Below, in pieces: positions 1 through 6,722 of a stretch of DNA of 16,316 bases. The notes beneath the pieces are model-generated. The model ran no database searches. It was given only the letters and a program-made list of their open reading frames with translations, and was not told where the DNA came from. Made by a program: the position numbers and the translations under genes. The DNA lies in assembly GCA_013153205.1 (NCBI GenBank), contig JAADEW010000040.1, positions 1 through 16,316 on the forward strand. The letters are read 5' to 3'. Numbering within the stretch: position 1 is the first letter of the stretch; every line of letters begins with the position of its first letter. This DNA comes from Deferribacteres bacterium (GTDB lineage Bacteria; Thermosulfidibacterota; Thermosulfidibacteria; Thermosulfidibacterales; Thermosulfidibacteraceae).

Positions 1-16
1 AGAACTCTCTGTTCAT
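1..16 (-). CDS. 5' end of a divergent gene leaving the window (product unknown)
   Basis: Only the first five codons are visible (MNREF...), read leftward from an ATG at 16-14. The call rests on context. On the minus strand a strong Shine-Dalgarno GGGAGG (29-24) sits 7 nt before the ATG, and a sigma70-like promoter (TTGACC, 17 bp, TATAAG) lies about 50 bp further upstream. The product cannot be named. As the divergent neighbour of a MarR/TetR-controlled efflux operon it may share regulation, but that is inference. The alternative, that 1-39 is the 3' end of a plus-strand gene (a frame ending CSSCNLPMF), is less well supported. Confidence 0.5.
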
Positions 17-61
17 CCTGCAACCTCCCGATGTTTTGAAAAACCTCAATTTTCAAACTTT

Positions 62-90
62 CTTATAAAAAATGGATGTGATGAGGTCAA
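62..90 (-). promoter_or_regulatory. Sigma70-like promoter for the divergent left-edge gene
   Basis: Read on the minus strand: -35 TTGACC (90-85), a 17-bp spacer, and -10 TATAAG (67-62). Transcription would begin near 55, leaving a leader of about 40 nt before the ATG at 16. The spacing is ideal and five of six bases match in each hexamer. The assignment is by eye. Confidence 0.5.
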
Positions 91-162
91 GAGATTTTTC
101 ATTTTAGATTAAAAAAGTTAAGCATTTTGAAACTGTTATAGTGCTTGAAAAATTTTTTTACA

Positions 163-181
163 TTGTTGCTACCGGCAATAA
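163..181. promoter_or_regulatory. Imperfect palindrome, candidate operator upstream of the marR promoter
   Basis: The arms TTGTTGC and GCAATAA are separated by TACCG. Six of seven arm positions are complementary. The site ends 3 bp before the -35 box proposed for marR, in the shared divergent region. Its size and position suit a MarR- or TetR-family operator, but the binding protein is unknown. Confidence 0.35.
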
Positions 182-184
182 ATC

Positions 185-213
185 TTGTTATGAAAAGTAA
201 TTTTAGATATATT
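185..213 (+). promoter_or_regulatory. Candidate promoter of the marR-tetR-efflux operon
   Basis: TTGTTA (185-190), a 17-bp spacer, and TATATT (208-213). Transcription would start near 220, leaving a leader of about 70 nt before the marR ATG at 291. No better-spaced hexamer pair was found in this AT-rich stretch, where chance matches are common. Confidence 0.45.
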
Positions 214-230
214 GGTAAAGCATTTTGCCA
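213..230. promoter_or_regulatory. Imperfect palindrome at the predicted transcription start, candidate repressor operator
   Basis: The sequence TGGTAAAGCATTTTGCCA is an 18-bp imperfect dyad with six of nine pairs matching; the outer TGG/CCA and the AAA/TTT core are symmetric. It begins at the last base of the -10 box and covers the predicted start of transcription. A MarR dimer bound here would block transcription, so autorepression is a plausible inference. Confidence 0.35.
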
Positions 231-290
231 TAATAGCACGTTTTAAAAATCACCGCTAATTTTGAGAAAGAGGTCTTGGGGAGAAAGGGT

Positions 291-722
291 ATGAGTGGTG
301 AGTATGTCATCAGCATAGTTGAAGGAATGGGAAAGGTGAGGCCTTACTTTAGAAAGTTATTTTCCATAGCTTCAGACCTGTCAGATGCCGAGATTCTTAT
401 ACTTACTCTGTTAAAATCCAGAGATGGAAAAAAGGTTTCCATGTCCATGCTTTACAATGAGCTACATCCTATAAAACCGAGCAAACTGACCCAGATAACC
501 AATAAAATGGAAGACAAAGGACTGATAAAAAAGGTGAGAAGCAGAAAAGATAGAAGAAGGGTAGAGATTCACCTCACCGATAAAGGGAAAAAGGCTCTTG
601 AGAAGTATGAAAGGTCCATAGCTACCCTCTTAGAACCCCTGGTCTCCGACCTGAACACCGAAGAGGTAGAGGTTCTGAACAGGTCTTTCGATATATGGGT
701 CAAAATACTTTCAAGGCTATAA
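291..722 (+). CDS. MarR-family transcriptional regulator
   Basis: A small winged-helix DNA-binding protein of about 143 residues, the usual MarR size. The recognition helix and wing are visible as SKLTQITNKMEDKGLIKKV followed by RSRKDRRRVEIHLTDKGKKAL, the classic MarR 'D-R-R' wing and 'LT-KG' helix. MarR proteins usually act as dimers that repress nearby efflux or stress genes and release DNA on binding aromatic compounds. I chose the ATG at 291 because a GGAG motif (280-283) lies 7 nt upstream. The in-frame TTG at 276 would add five residues, but its AGAGG is only 2 nt away. It is the first gene of an apparent operon with a TetR regulator and a TolC/EmrAB-type pump. The likely role is ligand-responsive repressor of that operon and perhaps of the divergent gene; the ligand is unknown. 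Confidence 0.88.
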   Translation: MSGEYVISIVEGMGKVRPYFRKLFSIASDLSDAEILILTLLKSRDGKKVSMSMLYNELHPIKPSKLTQITNKMEDKGLIKKVRSRKDRRRVEIHLTDKGKKALEKYERSIATLLEPLVSDLNTEEVEVLNRSFDIWVKILSRL

Positions 723-731
723 GGGTTTGAC

Positions 732-758
732 ATGAGCGATTTTGTGGTGTTTAAATAA
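732..758 (+). other. Eight-codon mini-ORF between marR and tetR
   Basis: ATG at 732 encodes MSDFVVFK and stops at TAA 756-758. An AAGGG motif (721-725), overlapping the marR stop codon, lies 6 nt before its ATG. By contrast, tetR (ATG 767) has no recognisable Shine-Dalgarno of its own and begins 8 nt after this stop. Translation of the mini-ORF could deliver ribosomes to tetR by re-initiation. It may also be chance. Confidence 0.25.
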
Positions 759-766
759 CTGGTTAG

Positions 767-1366
767 ATGAAAAGCGTAAGGACAAAAGAAAAGATTTTAA
801 GGAAGGCGTTTAAAGTCTTTGCCAAAAAGGGTTATGAAGGCGCCAGAATAGACGATATCAGCCGGGCTGTAGGTATAAACAAGGCTACCATATACTATTA
901 CTTTGAAGGAAAGCGGGAGTTATACGAAAGGGTTTTATATGCCGAGTTGTGCAAGCTCATTCCCCAGTTGATGCATGCCCTAACTGACGAGGAAAGGGAT
1001 TTCTCTAAAAAGATAGAGAAAGTGGTTGATATCTATTTTGAGTTCTTCAAGGCAAATCCCGACACATTACGCCTTATATTGAGAGAGATTGCCTCAGGAG
1101 GAAGATTCCTGATACCTATTCTCCAGAAGATAGCTGAAAGGGAAGATTACGTGAAAAAAGGTGGAGCTCCAGCACTCTTCAGCCGGTGGATTAAAGAGGA
1201 AGGACCTGACCCCATCAATGTATGGCTCAACATAGTGGGAATGAGCAATGTCCATTTCATCCTTGCCCCGTTTATAGAGGTGTTTTACAATGTTAAGATA
1301 GACGATGAGTTCCTGAAAAAGAGAAAAGAGAGCATCCTCGCCTTTGTGGAGAGGTTCTTTAAATGA
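767..1366 (+). CDS. TetR-family transcriptional regulator
   Basis: A 199-residue protein, typical TetR length. The N-terminal helix-turn-helix is clear: TKEKILRKAFKVFAKKGYEGARIDDISRAVGINKATIYYYFEGKRELYERVL (about residues 6-57), including the family's IYYYF-K-EL ending. The rest should be the variable ligand-binding and dimerisation domain and gives no hint of the ligand. The ATG at 767 is preceded directly by an in-frame TAG, so no earlier start is possible. Its ribosome-binding site is weak. The stop overlaps the start of the TolC-like gene by 4 bp (ATGA), so the two are translationally coupled. It probably represses the pump genes that follow, alongside the MarR protein. Two different repressor families at the head of one efflux operon suggest two input signals or a regulatory relay. 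Confidence 0.9.
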   Translation: MKSVRTKEKILRKAFKVFAKKGYEGARIDDISRAVGINKATIYYYFEGKRELYERVLYAELCKLIPQLMHALTDEERDFSKKIEKVVDIYFEFFKANPDTLRLILREIASGGRFLIPILQKIAEREDYVKKGGAPALFSRWIKEEGPDPINVWLNIVGMSNVHFILAPFIEVFYNVKIDDEFLKKRKESILAFVERFFK

Positions 1367-2697
1367 GAAAGCTCTTCATATTACTTGTTCTGTTTCCTCT
1401 GTCCGTTAATGCCGCTGAGCTTGACCTGCAACAGGCAATCAAACTTGCCCTGAAAAGAAATCCCAGCTACAAAGCTGTCCGTTATGTTTACCTATCAGCT
1501 AAAGAGCGTGAAAAAGAGGCCTGGAGTCAAAGGCTTTTTTCTCTCTCTTTCAGATACAGCTATACCCGTTTGAACGAAGAGCCTCGCATAAAATTGAGTC
1601 CCGTGGAAGTTCCACCTCTCGTTCCCGGTATGAAGCCTATAACTGTAAAACCCGGTGATGTAGTTGTCTCAAGGCAGAACGTTTACGAATACAAGTTCGT
1701 TTTTTTTCAGCCTCTTTTTACGGGTGGTGCCCTGAGCACCGCTTACGAGATGGCAAAGCTTGGTGTGAATGTTGAGAAGCTGAGGGAAGAGGAGGCAAGG
1801 CTTGACCTCATCTTCAAGGTGAAGGAAGCATACTTTGGCGTTCTGAAAGCAAAGCGGCTGAAAGAGGTGGCGGAAAAGGCTGTGGAAAGCCTCAAATCCC
1901 ACTACAAGGATGCGAAAAACTTCTACGAAAAGGGAATAACCCCCAAGGTTGACCTGTTGAGGGCTGAGGTTGCTCTGTCCAAAGCAAAACAGGCTCTGGT
2001 TGATGCGGATGCCGTGTATAAAACTGCAATGTCCGCCCTGATGGTTCTCATAGGAGAAAGAATAGATGCCTTTTACACCCTCAAAGATGTGCTGGAATAC
2101 GAACCTTTTGGGCTTTCATTTGACGAGTGTCTGAAGAGGGCTTACAGCAGAAGGCCCGTAGTCCTTGCCGTGGAGAAACAGGCCGAGATTTACCGAAAAG
2201 CCGTAAGGCTGGCTAAAGCCGACTACTATCCGAAGATTTACCTGATGGCTGAATACAAAAAGCAGGGAGATACCCCCGACTGCACCGGAGACGGCCTGAA
2301 GGATGCGGAGCAGTGGTCCATTACAGGGGTGCTGGACTGGAAGTTCTTTGAGTGGGGAAAGACCGTTCACAGGGTCAGAAAGGCCGATTACCAATACCTG
2401 AAAGCCCTTGAAGTTGAAAAAGGGGTGAAGGACAAGGTGTCTCTTGAGATAAGAGAGGCGTATCTCAAGCTGTTATCAGCCAAATCAAAGATAGCCGTTG
2501 CCAGAAAAGAGGTGGCTGAGGCAAGGGAAAACCTGAAAAACACCAGAGAGAGATACCGCCAGCAGATAGACACGACCACCGATGTGGTTGACGCGCAGAC
2601 CTTTTTCACTGAAGCTCAGGTCAGGTATTTCACAGCCCTTTACGACTACCTTGTGGCTTACGCAAGGCTGAAAAGGGCAATGGGAGAGGAGAATTGA
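1363..2697 (+). CDS. TolC-like outer-membrane efflux channel (OEP family)
   Basis: A 444-residue outer-membrane factor. The first ~17 residues form a signal peptide (MRKLFILLVLFPLSVNA, then AE). The mature start LDLQQAIKLALKRNPSYKA is the typical OEP opening helix. Long Ala/Glu/Lys-rich helices around residues 120-230 and 340-440 fit the paired coiled-coil hairpins of the periplasmic tunnel. Shorter stretches in between (e.g. FSFRYSY-like and SITGVLDWKFFEWG) fit beta strands of the outer-membrane barrel. A Cys-containing, Gly/Asp-rich loop (DTPDCTGDGLKDAEQW, about 303-318) is probably an external loop. The protein would form the trimeric exit duct for the adaptor and transporter encoded next. 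It overlaps tetR by 4 bp and the adaptor gene by 4 bp. It is not necessarily orthologous to E. coli TolC, so no symbol is given. Confidence 0.9.
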   Translation: MRKLFILLVLFPLSVNAAELDLQQAIKLALKRNPSYKAVRYVYLSAKEREKEAWSQRLFSLSFRYSYTRLNEEPRIKLSPVEVPPLVPGMKPITVKPGDVVVSRQNVYEYKFVFFQPLFTGGALSTAYEMAKLGVNVEKLREEEARLDLIFKVKEAYFGVLKAKRLKEVAEKAVESLKSHYKDAKNFYEKGITPKVDLLRAEVALSKAKQALVDADAVYKTAMSALMVLIGERIDAFYTLKDVLEYEPFGLSFDECLKRAYSRRPVVLAVEKQAEIYRKAVRLAKADYYPKIYLMAEYKKQGDTPDCTGDGLKDAEQWSITGVLDWKFFEWGKTVHRVRKADYQYLKALEVEKGVKDKVSLEIREAYLKLLSAKSKIAVARKEVAEARENLKNTRERYRQQIDTTTDVVDAQTFFTEAQVRYFTALYDYLVAYARLKRAMGEEN

Positions 2698-3788
2698 AGG
2701 CGAAAAAGATTCCCCCTAAAAAGATGGTTGTTTTTATAATTGCCGCTATCATTGTGGTGGTTGCGCTTGTGAAGTTCGGGCTCTGGCTTCACTACCGATA
2801 CACCCACGCTGTTACGGAAGATGCCTTTGTAGAGGCGGATATAATCAATGTTTCACCGCTTGTTCCGGGACATATCAAAAAGATTTACGTTGACGAATCG
2901 CAGAAGGTCAAAAAAGGGGACTTGCTGTTTGAGATAGACCCCAAGGACTACATAGCGGAGGTGAGGGTCCGAAAGGCTCAGGTCGCCGCCTCTCAAAAGG
3001 AGCTTGACGTCCTGAAGAAGAAGCTCGCTCAGGCGGAGAAAGACCTTGAGCTTTCAAGGCTGATACTCTTCAAGAAGGTTGCCGTGGCAAAAGCGGCTCT
3101 TTCAGACGCACAGGCCGCTTTTGAGAGGGTTAAGAAGGACTACGAAAGGTTCAGCTCCCTTTACAGAAGAAAGGTCATCGGAAAGAGAAGGTTTGACCTG
3201 GTCAAGGAGGAGTTTGAAAGGACAAAAGCCCTGCTCAAGATTAGAAAAGCCAAGCTTGCCATGGCAAAAGACTCTCTAAAAGAGCTGGAGATAAAGAGGG
3301 AAAAGATAAAAGAGATAAAAAAAGCCATAGCGGCAACTTCCAAGAAGGTTGATGTGGCTAAAAAAGCCCTTGATGCGGCTCTGGTCAAGCTTTCACACAC
3401 CAGAGTGAGAAGCCCCATAGACGGTATAGTAACCAAAAAATACCTCTTTGAAGGGGATTTCGTTTCACCGGGCATTCCCGTTCTGGCTCTGTATGACCCG
3501 GAAAAGATATACGTGATAGCCAATCTGGAGGAGACGAGGTTTGAAGGGGTGGATGTAGGGGATTCGGTGGACATAAAGGTTGACGCCTATCCCGGCAAGG
3601 TTTTCAAAGGCAAGGTCAAAAAGATAATCCGGGCAAGTGCCGCTAAATTCGCCCTCATACCGCGGGATGTAACAGCCGGGGAATTCACAAAGGTGGTCCA
3701 GAGAATACCCATAAAGATAGAGATAACAGACGATGAAAAGGATAAGCTCATTCCCGGAATGTCGGTAGAAGTAGGCATCAAAAAATGA
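2694..3788 (+). CDS. emrA: EmrA/HlyD-family membrane-fusion (adaptor) protein
   Basis: A 364-residue periplasmic adaptor linking an inner-membrane transporter to the outer-membrane channel. Residues 11-33 form one N-terminal membrane anchor. Next come the first lipoyl half (VSPLVPGHIKKIYVDESQKVKKGDLLFEIDP, about 53-83), a long Lys/Ala/Glu-rich coiled-coil hairpin (about 90-230), the second lipoyl half (RSPIDGIVTKKYLFEGDFVSPGIPVLAL, about 239-266) and a beta-barrel domain ending GMSVEVGIKK. This order is that of EmrA/HlyD proteins. The start is TTG at 2694, overlapping the previous stop as TTGA, with GGGAG (2682-2686) 7 nt upstream. An ATG at 2724 is possible but would shorten the positively charged cytoplasmic end before the membrane helix. 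The partner is the downstream EmrB-like transporter. Confidence 0.9.
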   Translation: MKAKKIPPKKMVVFIIAAIIVVVALVKFGLWLHYRYTHAVTEDAFVEADIINVSPLVPGHIKKIYVDESQKVKKGDLLFEIDPKDYIAEVRVRKAQVAASQKELDVLKKKLAQAEKDLELSRLILFKKVAVAKAALSDAQAAFERVKKDYERFSSLYRRKVIGKRRFDLVKEEFERTKALLKIRKAKLAMAKDSLKELEIKREKIKEIKKAIAATSKKVDVAKKALDAALVKLSHTRVRSPIDGIVTKKYLFEGDFVSPGIPVLALYDPEKIYVIANLEETRFEGVDVGDSVDIKVDAYPGKVFKGKVKKIIRASAAKFALIPRDVTAGEFTKVVQRIPIKIEITDDEKDKLIPGMSVEVGIKK

Positions 3789-3826
3789 GAAAACCCGAAA
3801 AATCAGAGCCGGTGCGTCCAGCGTAA
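3785..3826 (+). other. 13-codon mini-cistron between the adaptor and transporter genes
   Basis: ATG at 3785 overlaps the adaptor stop as ATGA and encodes MRKPEKSEPVRPA. It ends at TAA 3824-3826, inside the AAGGAGG ribosome-binding site (3825-3831) of the next gene. Ribosomes finishing the adaptor could restart here and terminate on the Shine-Dalgarno of emrB. This may tune the ratio of adaptor to transporter or simply bridge the 56-bp gap. The peptide resembles nothing I know, and chance is possible. Confidence 0.3.
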
Positions 3827-3844
3827 GGAGGCTGTCTTAGCCAG

Positions 3845-5380
3845 ATGAAAAAAGCCAACCCGTGGATAGTGGCAGGCATATGCGTTCCCGTTCTTCTCAT
3901 GGTCATTCTGGACACCACAGTGGTTGATGTAATCATTCCCCACATGATGGCGGCTCTGTCCGTGGACTACTACGATATCCAGTGGGTCATCATATCCTAC
4001 ATGGTGGCGGCGGCGGTGACCATGCCTCTTTTTGACTGGCTATCCTCCCGATTCAGCTACAGGAGCCTCTTCATATTCGGAACCCTGACCTTCGTATTTG
4101 CCAGTATAGCCTGCGGGCGAGCCACAAGCTTTTACGAAATGATTTTGAGCCGGCTCATTCAGGGCATGGGAGAGGGGGTGGTGGTGCCCACCGTAACCTC
4201 CCTGGTCTTTATGGTCTTCCCCCCTGAAAAGAGGGGACTCGCCATGGGGCTAATCGGACTGGGAGCCACCATGGGACCCGCCCTCGGTCCAACGCTGGGG
4301 GGCTACGTCACGGAGCACTTCTCCTGGAGATGGGCTTTTTACATAAACGTTCCCATAGGATTTGTGCTCGCTTTTTTAGCGTATCTCTTCCTTGAGGAGT
4401 TCAGGGTTCAGAAAGAGAAATACCCTCTGGACTGGATAGGGGTGGCTCTGTGCACCACTTTTCTCTCAACCTTCCTGATAGCCATATCCAAAGGGCAGGA
4501 AAAGCAGTGGTTCTCCTCGGACTTTATACTATATCTTTTTATAACATCGGGCATATCCTTCGTGCTGTTCGTCTGGCGGGAAATCACCGTGTCAAATCCC
4601 TTTATACAGCTCAAGGTCTTCAAAAACAGGTTCTTCACCATCACCATGATGATAAGGTTTATTTTCGGCGGCAGTATTTACGGCTCCTTTTATCTCATTC
4701 CCATCTACTGCGAAAAGCTGAGGCGGTATCCCACGCTCATAACGGGCCTCATCATGCTTCCGGGAGCTCTCACCAATGGACTGGGCACGGTTATATCCGG
4801 TAAGCTCACGGACAAGCTCGGAGGAAGGTGGATTATGTTGGTGGGTATCGTCCTGATGGCTTTTGCCTTTTACAGGATTCACTTCTTTGACGAGGCAACA
4901 TCCAAGTTCGTAATATCACAGGAGCTGATATTATACTTCCTCTTCGTGGGAATGGTGTTTACCCCGCTGAACTACATGTCCCTTGCGGTGCTCAAGGAAG
5001 ACGAGATAGACACGGGGTCAGCCTTAATCCACGTGATAAGATTCGTCTCCGGTTCAGTGGGCACAGCCATTGCCACAAACAGGTTTGAATACATGATGGG
5101 AGCCCACTTCACCCAGATGAGCGCAAAACTCAACTTTTCCAATCCTGTCCTCTACCCATCACTTATGAAGCTGAAAATCTACCTCATGCAGAAAGCTGTA
5201 ATGGGAAAAGAGGCTCTGCTCAAAGGGCTTGCGGCTTTGAGGGAGCTGATAAAATTGCGCTCCTATATTTACGCCTTCCAGGATGTTATGCTACTCTTTG
5301 GTATGGCTTGCCTTGCGGCGAGTGTGTTGGTATTGTTTTTGCCCAACAAACTGAATTTAGGGAGGAAAGATGAAGGTTGA
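3845..5380 (+). CDS. emrB: EmrB-type major facilitator drug transporter (DHA2, 14 TM)
   Basis: A 511-residue inner-membrane proton/drug antiporter of the 14-helix DHA2 family. The first helix carries the hallmark MVILDTTVVDVIIPHM with Asp23. It is followed by the QWVIISYMVAAAVTMPLFDWLSSRF segment (loop 2-3 motif A region), RLIQGMGEGVVVPTVTSLV, and the antiporter motif C area GLIGLGATMGPALGPTLGGYVTEHFSWRWAFYINVPIG. Length and motif order match EmrB. With the adaptor and TolC-like channel it would pump hydrophobic toxicants from the cytoplasm or inner membrane directly to the outside. The Shine-Dalgarno AAGGAGG (3825-3831) is 13 nt before the ATG, longer than usual, and no closer in-frame start exists. 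The 3' end overlaps trigger factor by 11 bp. The substrate cannot be told from sequence. Confidence 0.92.
   Translation: MKKANPWIVAGICVPVLLMVILDTTVVDVIIPHMMAALSVDYYDIQWVIISYMVAAAVTMPLFDWLSSRFSYRSLFIFGTLTFVFASIACGRATSFYEMILSRLIQGMGEGVVVPTVTSLVFMVFPPEKRGLAMGLIGLGATMGPALGPTLGGYVTEHFSWRWAFYINVPIGFVLAFLAYLFLEEFRVQKEKYPLDWIGVALCTTFLSTFLIAISKGQEKQWFSSDFILYLFITSGISFVLFVWREITVSNPFIQLKVFKNRFFTITMMIRFIFGGSIYGSFYLIPIYCEKLRRYPTLITGLIMLPGALTNGLGTVISGKLTDKLGGRWIMLVGIVLMAFAFYRIHFFDEATSKFVISQELILYFLFVGMVFTPLNYMSLAVLKEDEIDTGSALIHVIRFVSGSVGTAIATNRFEYMMGAHFTQMSAKLNFSNPVLYPSLMKLKIYLMQKAVMGKEALLKGLAALRELIKLRSYIYAFQDVMLLFGMACLAASVLVLFLPNKLNLGRKDEG
5308..5336 (+). promoter_or_regulatory. Candidate internal promoter for tig-clpP-clpX-lon
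   Basis: Within the last codons of emrB are TTGCCT (5308-5313), a 17-bp spacer, and TATTGT (5331-5336). Each hexamer matches consensus at four of six positions. Transcription would start near 5343, 27 nt before the tig ATG. A separate promoter is expected biologically, because housekeeping proteostasis genes should not depend only on a drug-inducible pump promoter. The sequence evidence alone is moderate. Confidence 0.35.
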
Positions 5381-6722
5381 GGTGGAGACATTAGGACCCT
5401 GCAAAAAGGCTTTAAAGGTTGAAATACCCCAGGAAGTTGTGGATGCGGCTTTTAAAGAGAGATACAACAAGCTCAAAAGGGAAGTCCACATTCCCGGGTT
5501 CAGGCCGGGAAAGGCTCCGATTTCCATATTGAGAGCGAGGTTCGGTGATTACGTTAAGGCAGATGTGATGGAGAAGCTCTTCAAGGAATATTATGAAAAA
5601 GCCCTTGAAGAAGCCGGAGTAACCCCCGCATCGGAGCCGGATTTTCAGGACGTTGAGTTTGACGAAGGAAAGCCCTTCACCTTCAAAGTGGTCATGGAGA
5701 TAAATCCCGAATTTGAGCTCAGAGACTATGAGGGGATAGAGATTGAGAAAAAGAGATACGTTATCACCGACGAGGAAGTGGAAAAATTCATAAACAGGCT
5801 GAGAGAGGACATGGCAGAGTATCAGGACAAAGGAGAAGAGCCTGCAGAGATGGGAGACCTCGTGGTTATAGATTACGAAGCCTTTGAAGGCGACACCCCC
5901 ATTGAAGGGGGAAAGGTTGAGGGAGCCACATACGTTCTGGGCTCAGGCGAGACCGTTGAGGGATTTGACGAACAGGTAGTGGGCAGAAAGGCGGGAGATG
6001 AGTTTGAGGTGAAGGTGAAGTTTCCCGAAGACCACTTCAACAAGAACCTTGCGGGAAAAGAGGTGACATTCAAGTGCAGGCTCAAAAGTGTAAAGCGCAG
6101 GGTTATACCGGAGCTGAACGAGGAGTTTGCCAAGAGATTCGGAGTGGAAACGGTGGAGGCGCTCAAAGAAAAGGCAAGAGCCCAGCTTGAAGAGGAATTT
6201 GAGAAGAGGGCAAAGGCGGAAGCTTTATCCCAGCTTGCTGAAAAGCTCGTTGAGGGATACGACTTTCCCCTTCCCGAAAGCATAGTGGAGAACGAGCTGA
6301 AAAAGCGGATAGAGCAGTATGAAACCGAGCTGAGGATAAAGGGTGTAGAGCCCAGCGAAGAGGAGCTTGAGAAGAAAAAGGAGGAACTGAAAGAGGCGGT
6401 GGAGAAAGATTTAAGGCTTATGTATGTTCTCAAAAAGATAGCGGAGAAAGAGGGCATAGAAGTTACCAGAGGGGACATAGAGGAAAAGATAGAGGATATG
6501 GCTCAGAGAACCAACCTTCCCGCTGAACAGCTCGTGGGAATCTTACAGCAGACGGGAAGGCTTCAGTTTATAGTGGAAGACATACTCACCCAGAAAACCC
6601 TTGAGTTTTTGTATGAAAAGGCAAAAGTTATTGAGAAGGAAGAGGTGGTGGGAGCCGATGAAGCTGAGGAGAAAAAGGAAGGCTCCGGAGAAAAAGAAAA
6701 GGAGAAAGAGGGGAGTGAATGA
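5370..6722 (+). CDS. tig: Trigger factor, ribosome-associated chaperone and prolyl isomerase
   Basis: A 450-residue trigger factor that binds the ribosome exit site and shields nascent chains. The N-terminal ribosome-docking signature GFRPGKAP is at residues 43-50. An FKBP-type peptidyl-prolyl isomerase domain follows (about 160-245), with GDLVVIDYEAFEGD, the VLGSGETVEGFDEQVVGRKAGDEF core and FPEDH. A long helical C-terminal chaperone domain (about 255-425) starts at PELNEEFAKRFGVET. The last ~25 residues are an acidic/lysine tail rich in E, K and G, probably disordered. Part of its GA-rich DNA also serves as the clpP ribosome-binding site. The start is ATG 5370 with GGAGG 4 nt upstream, overlapping the emrB stop by 11 bp. 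The downstream order clpP-clpX-lon matches the well-known proteobacterial arrangement, which supports the call. Confidence 0.97.
   Translation: MKVEVETLGPCKKALKVEIPQEVVDAAFKERYNKLKREVHIPGFRPGKAPISILRARFGDYVKADVMEKLFKEYYEKALEEAGVTPASEPDFQDVEFDEGKPFTFKVVMEINPEFELRDYEGIEIEKKRYVITDEEVEKFINRLREDMAEYQDKGEEPAEMGDLVVIDYEAFEGDTPIEGGKVEGATYVLGSGETVEGFDEQVVGRKAGDEFEVKVKFPEDHFNKNLAGKEVTFKCRLKSVKRRVIPELNEEFAKRFGVETVEALKEKARAQLEEEFEKRAKAEALSQLAEKLVEGYDFPLPESIVENELKKRIEQYETELRIKGVEPSEEELEKKKEELKEAVEKDLRLMYVLKKIAEKEGIEVTRGDIEEKIEDMAQRTNLPAEQLVGILQQTGRLQFIVEDILTQKTLEFLYEKAKVIEKEEVVGADEAEEKKEGSGEKEKEKEGSE

Noticed and set aside
1..39. 3' end of an upstream plus-strand gene ending CSSCNLPMF
   Set aside because: Thirteen codons without other support, and the minus strand of the same bases has a strong ribosome-binding site, ATG and promoter, which explain it better.
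276..290. TTG at 276 as the marR start
   Set aside because: Its AGAGG is only 2 nt away, while ATG 291 has GGAG at 7 nt. The five extra residues add nothing conserved.
5873..6478. 201-codon minus-strand frame opposite tig
   Set aside because: It is a Ser/Phe-rich translation typical of the antisense of Glu/Lys-rich coding sequence and has no independent signals.
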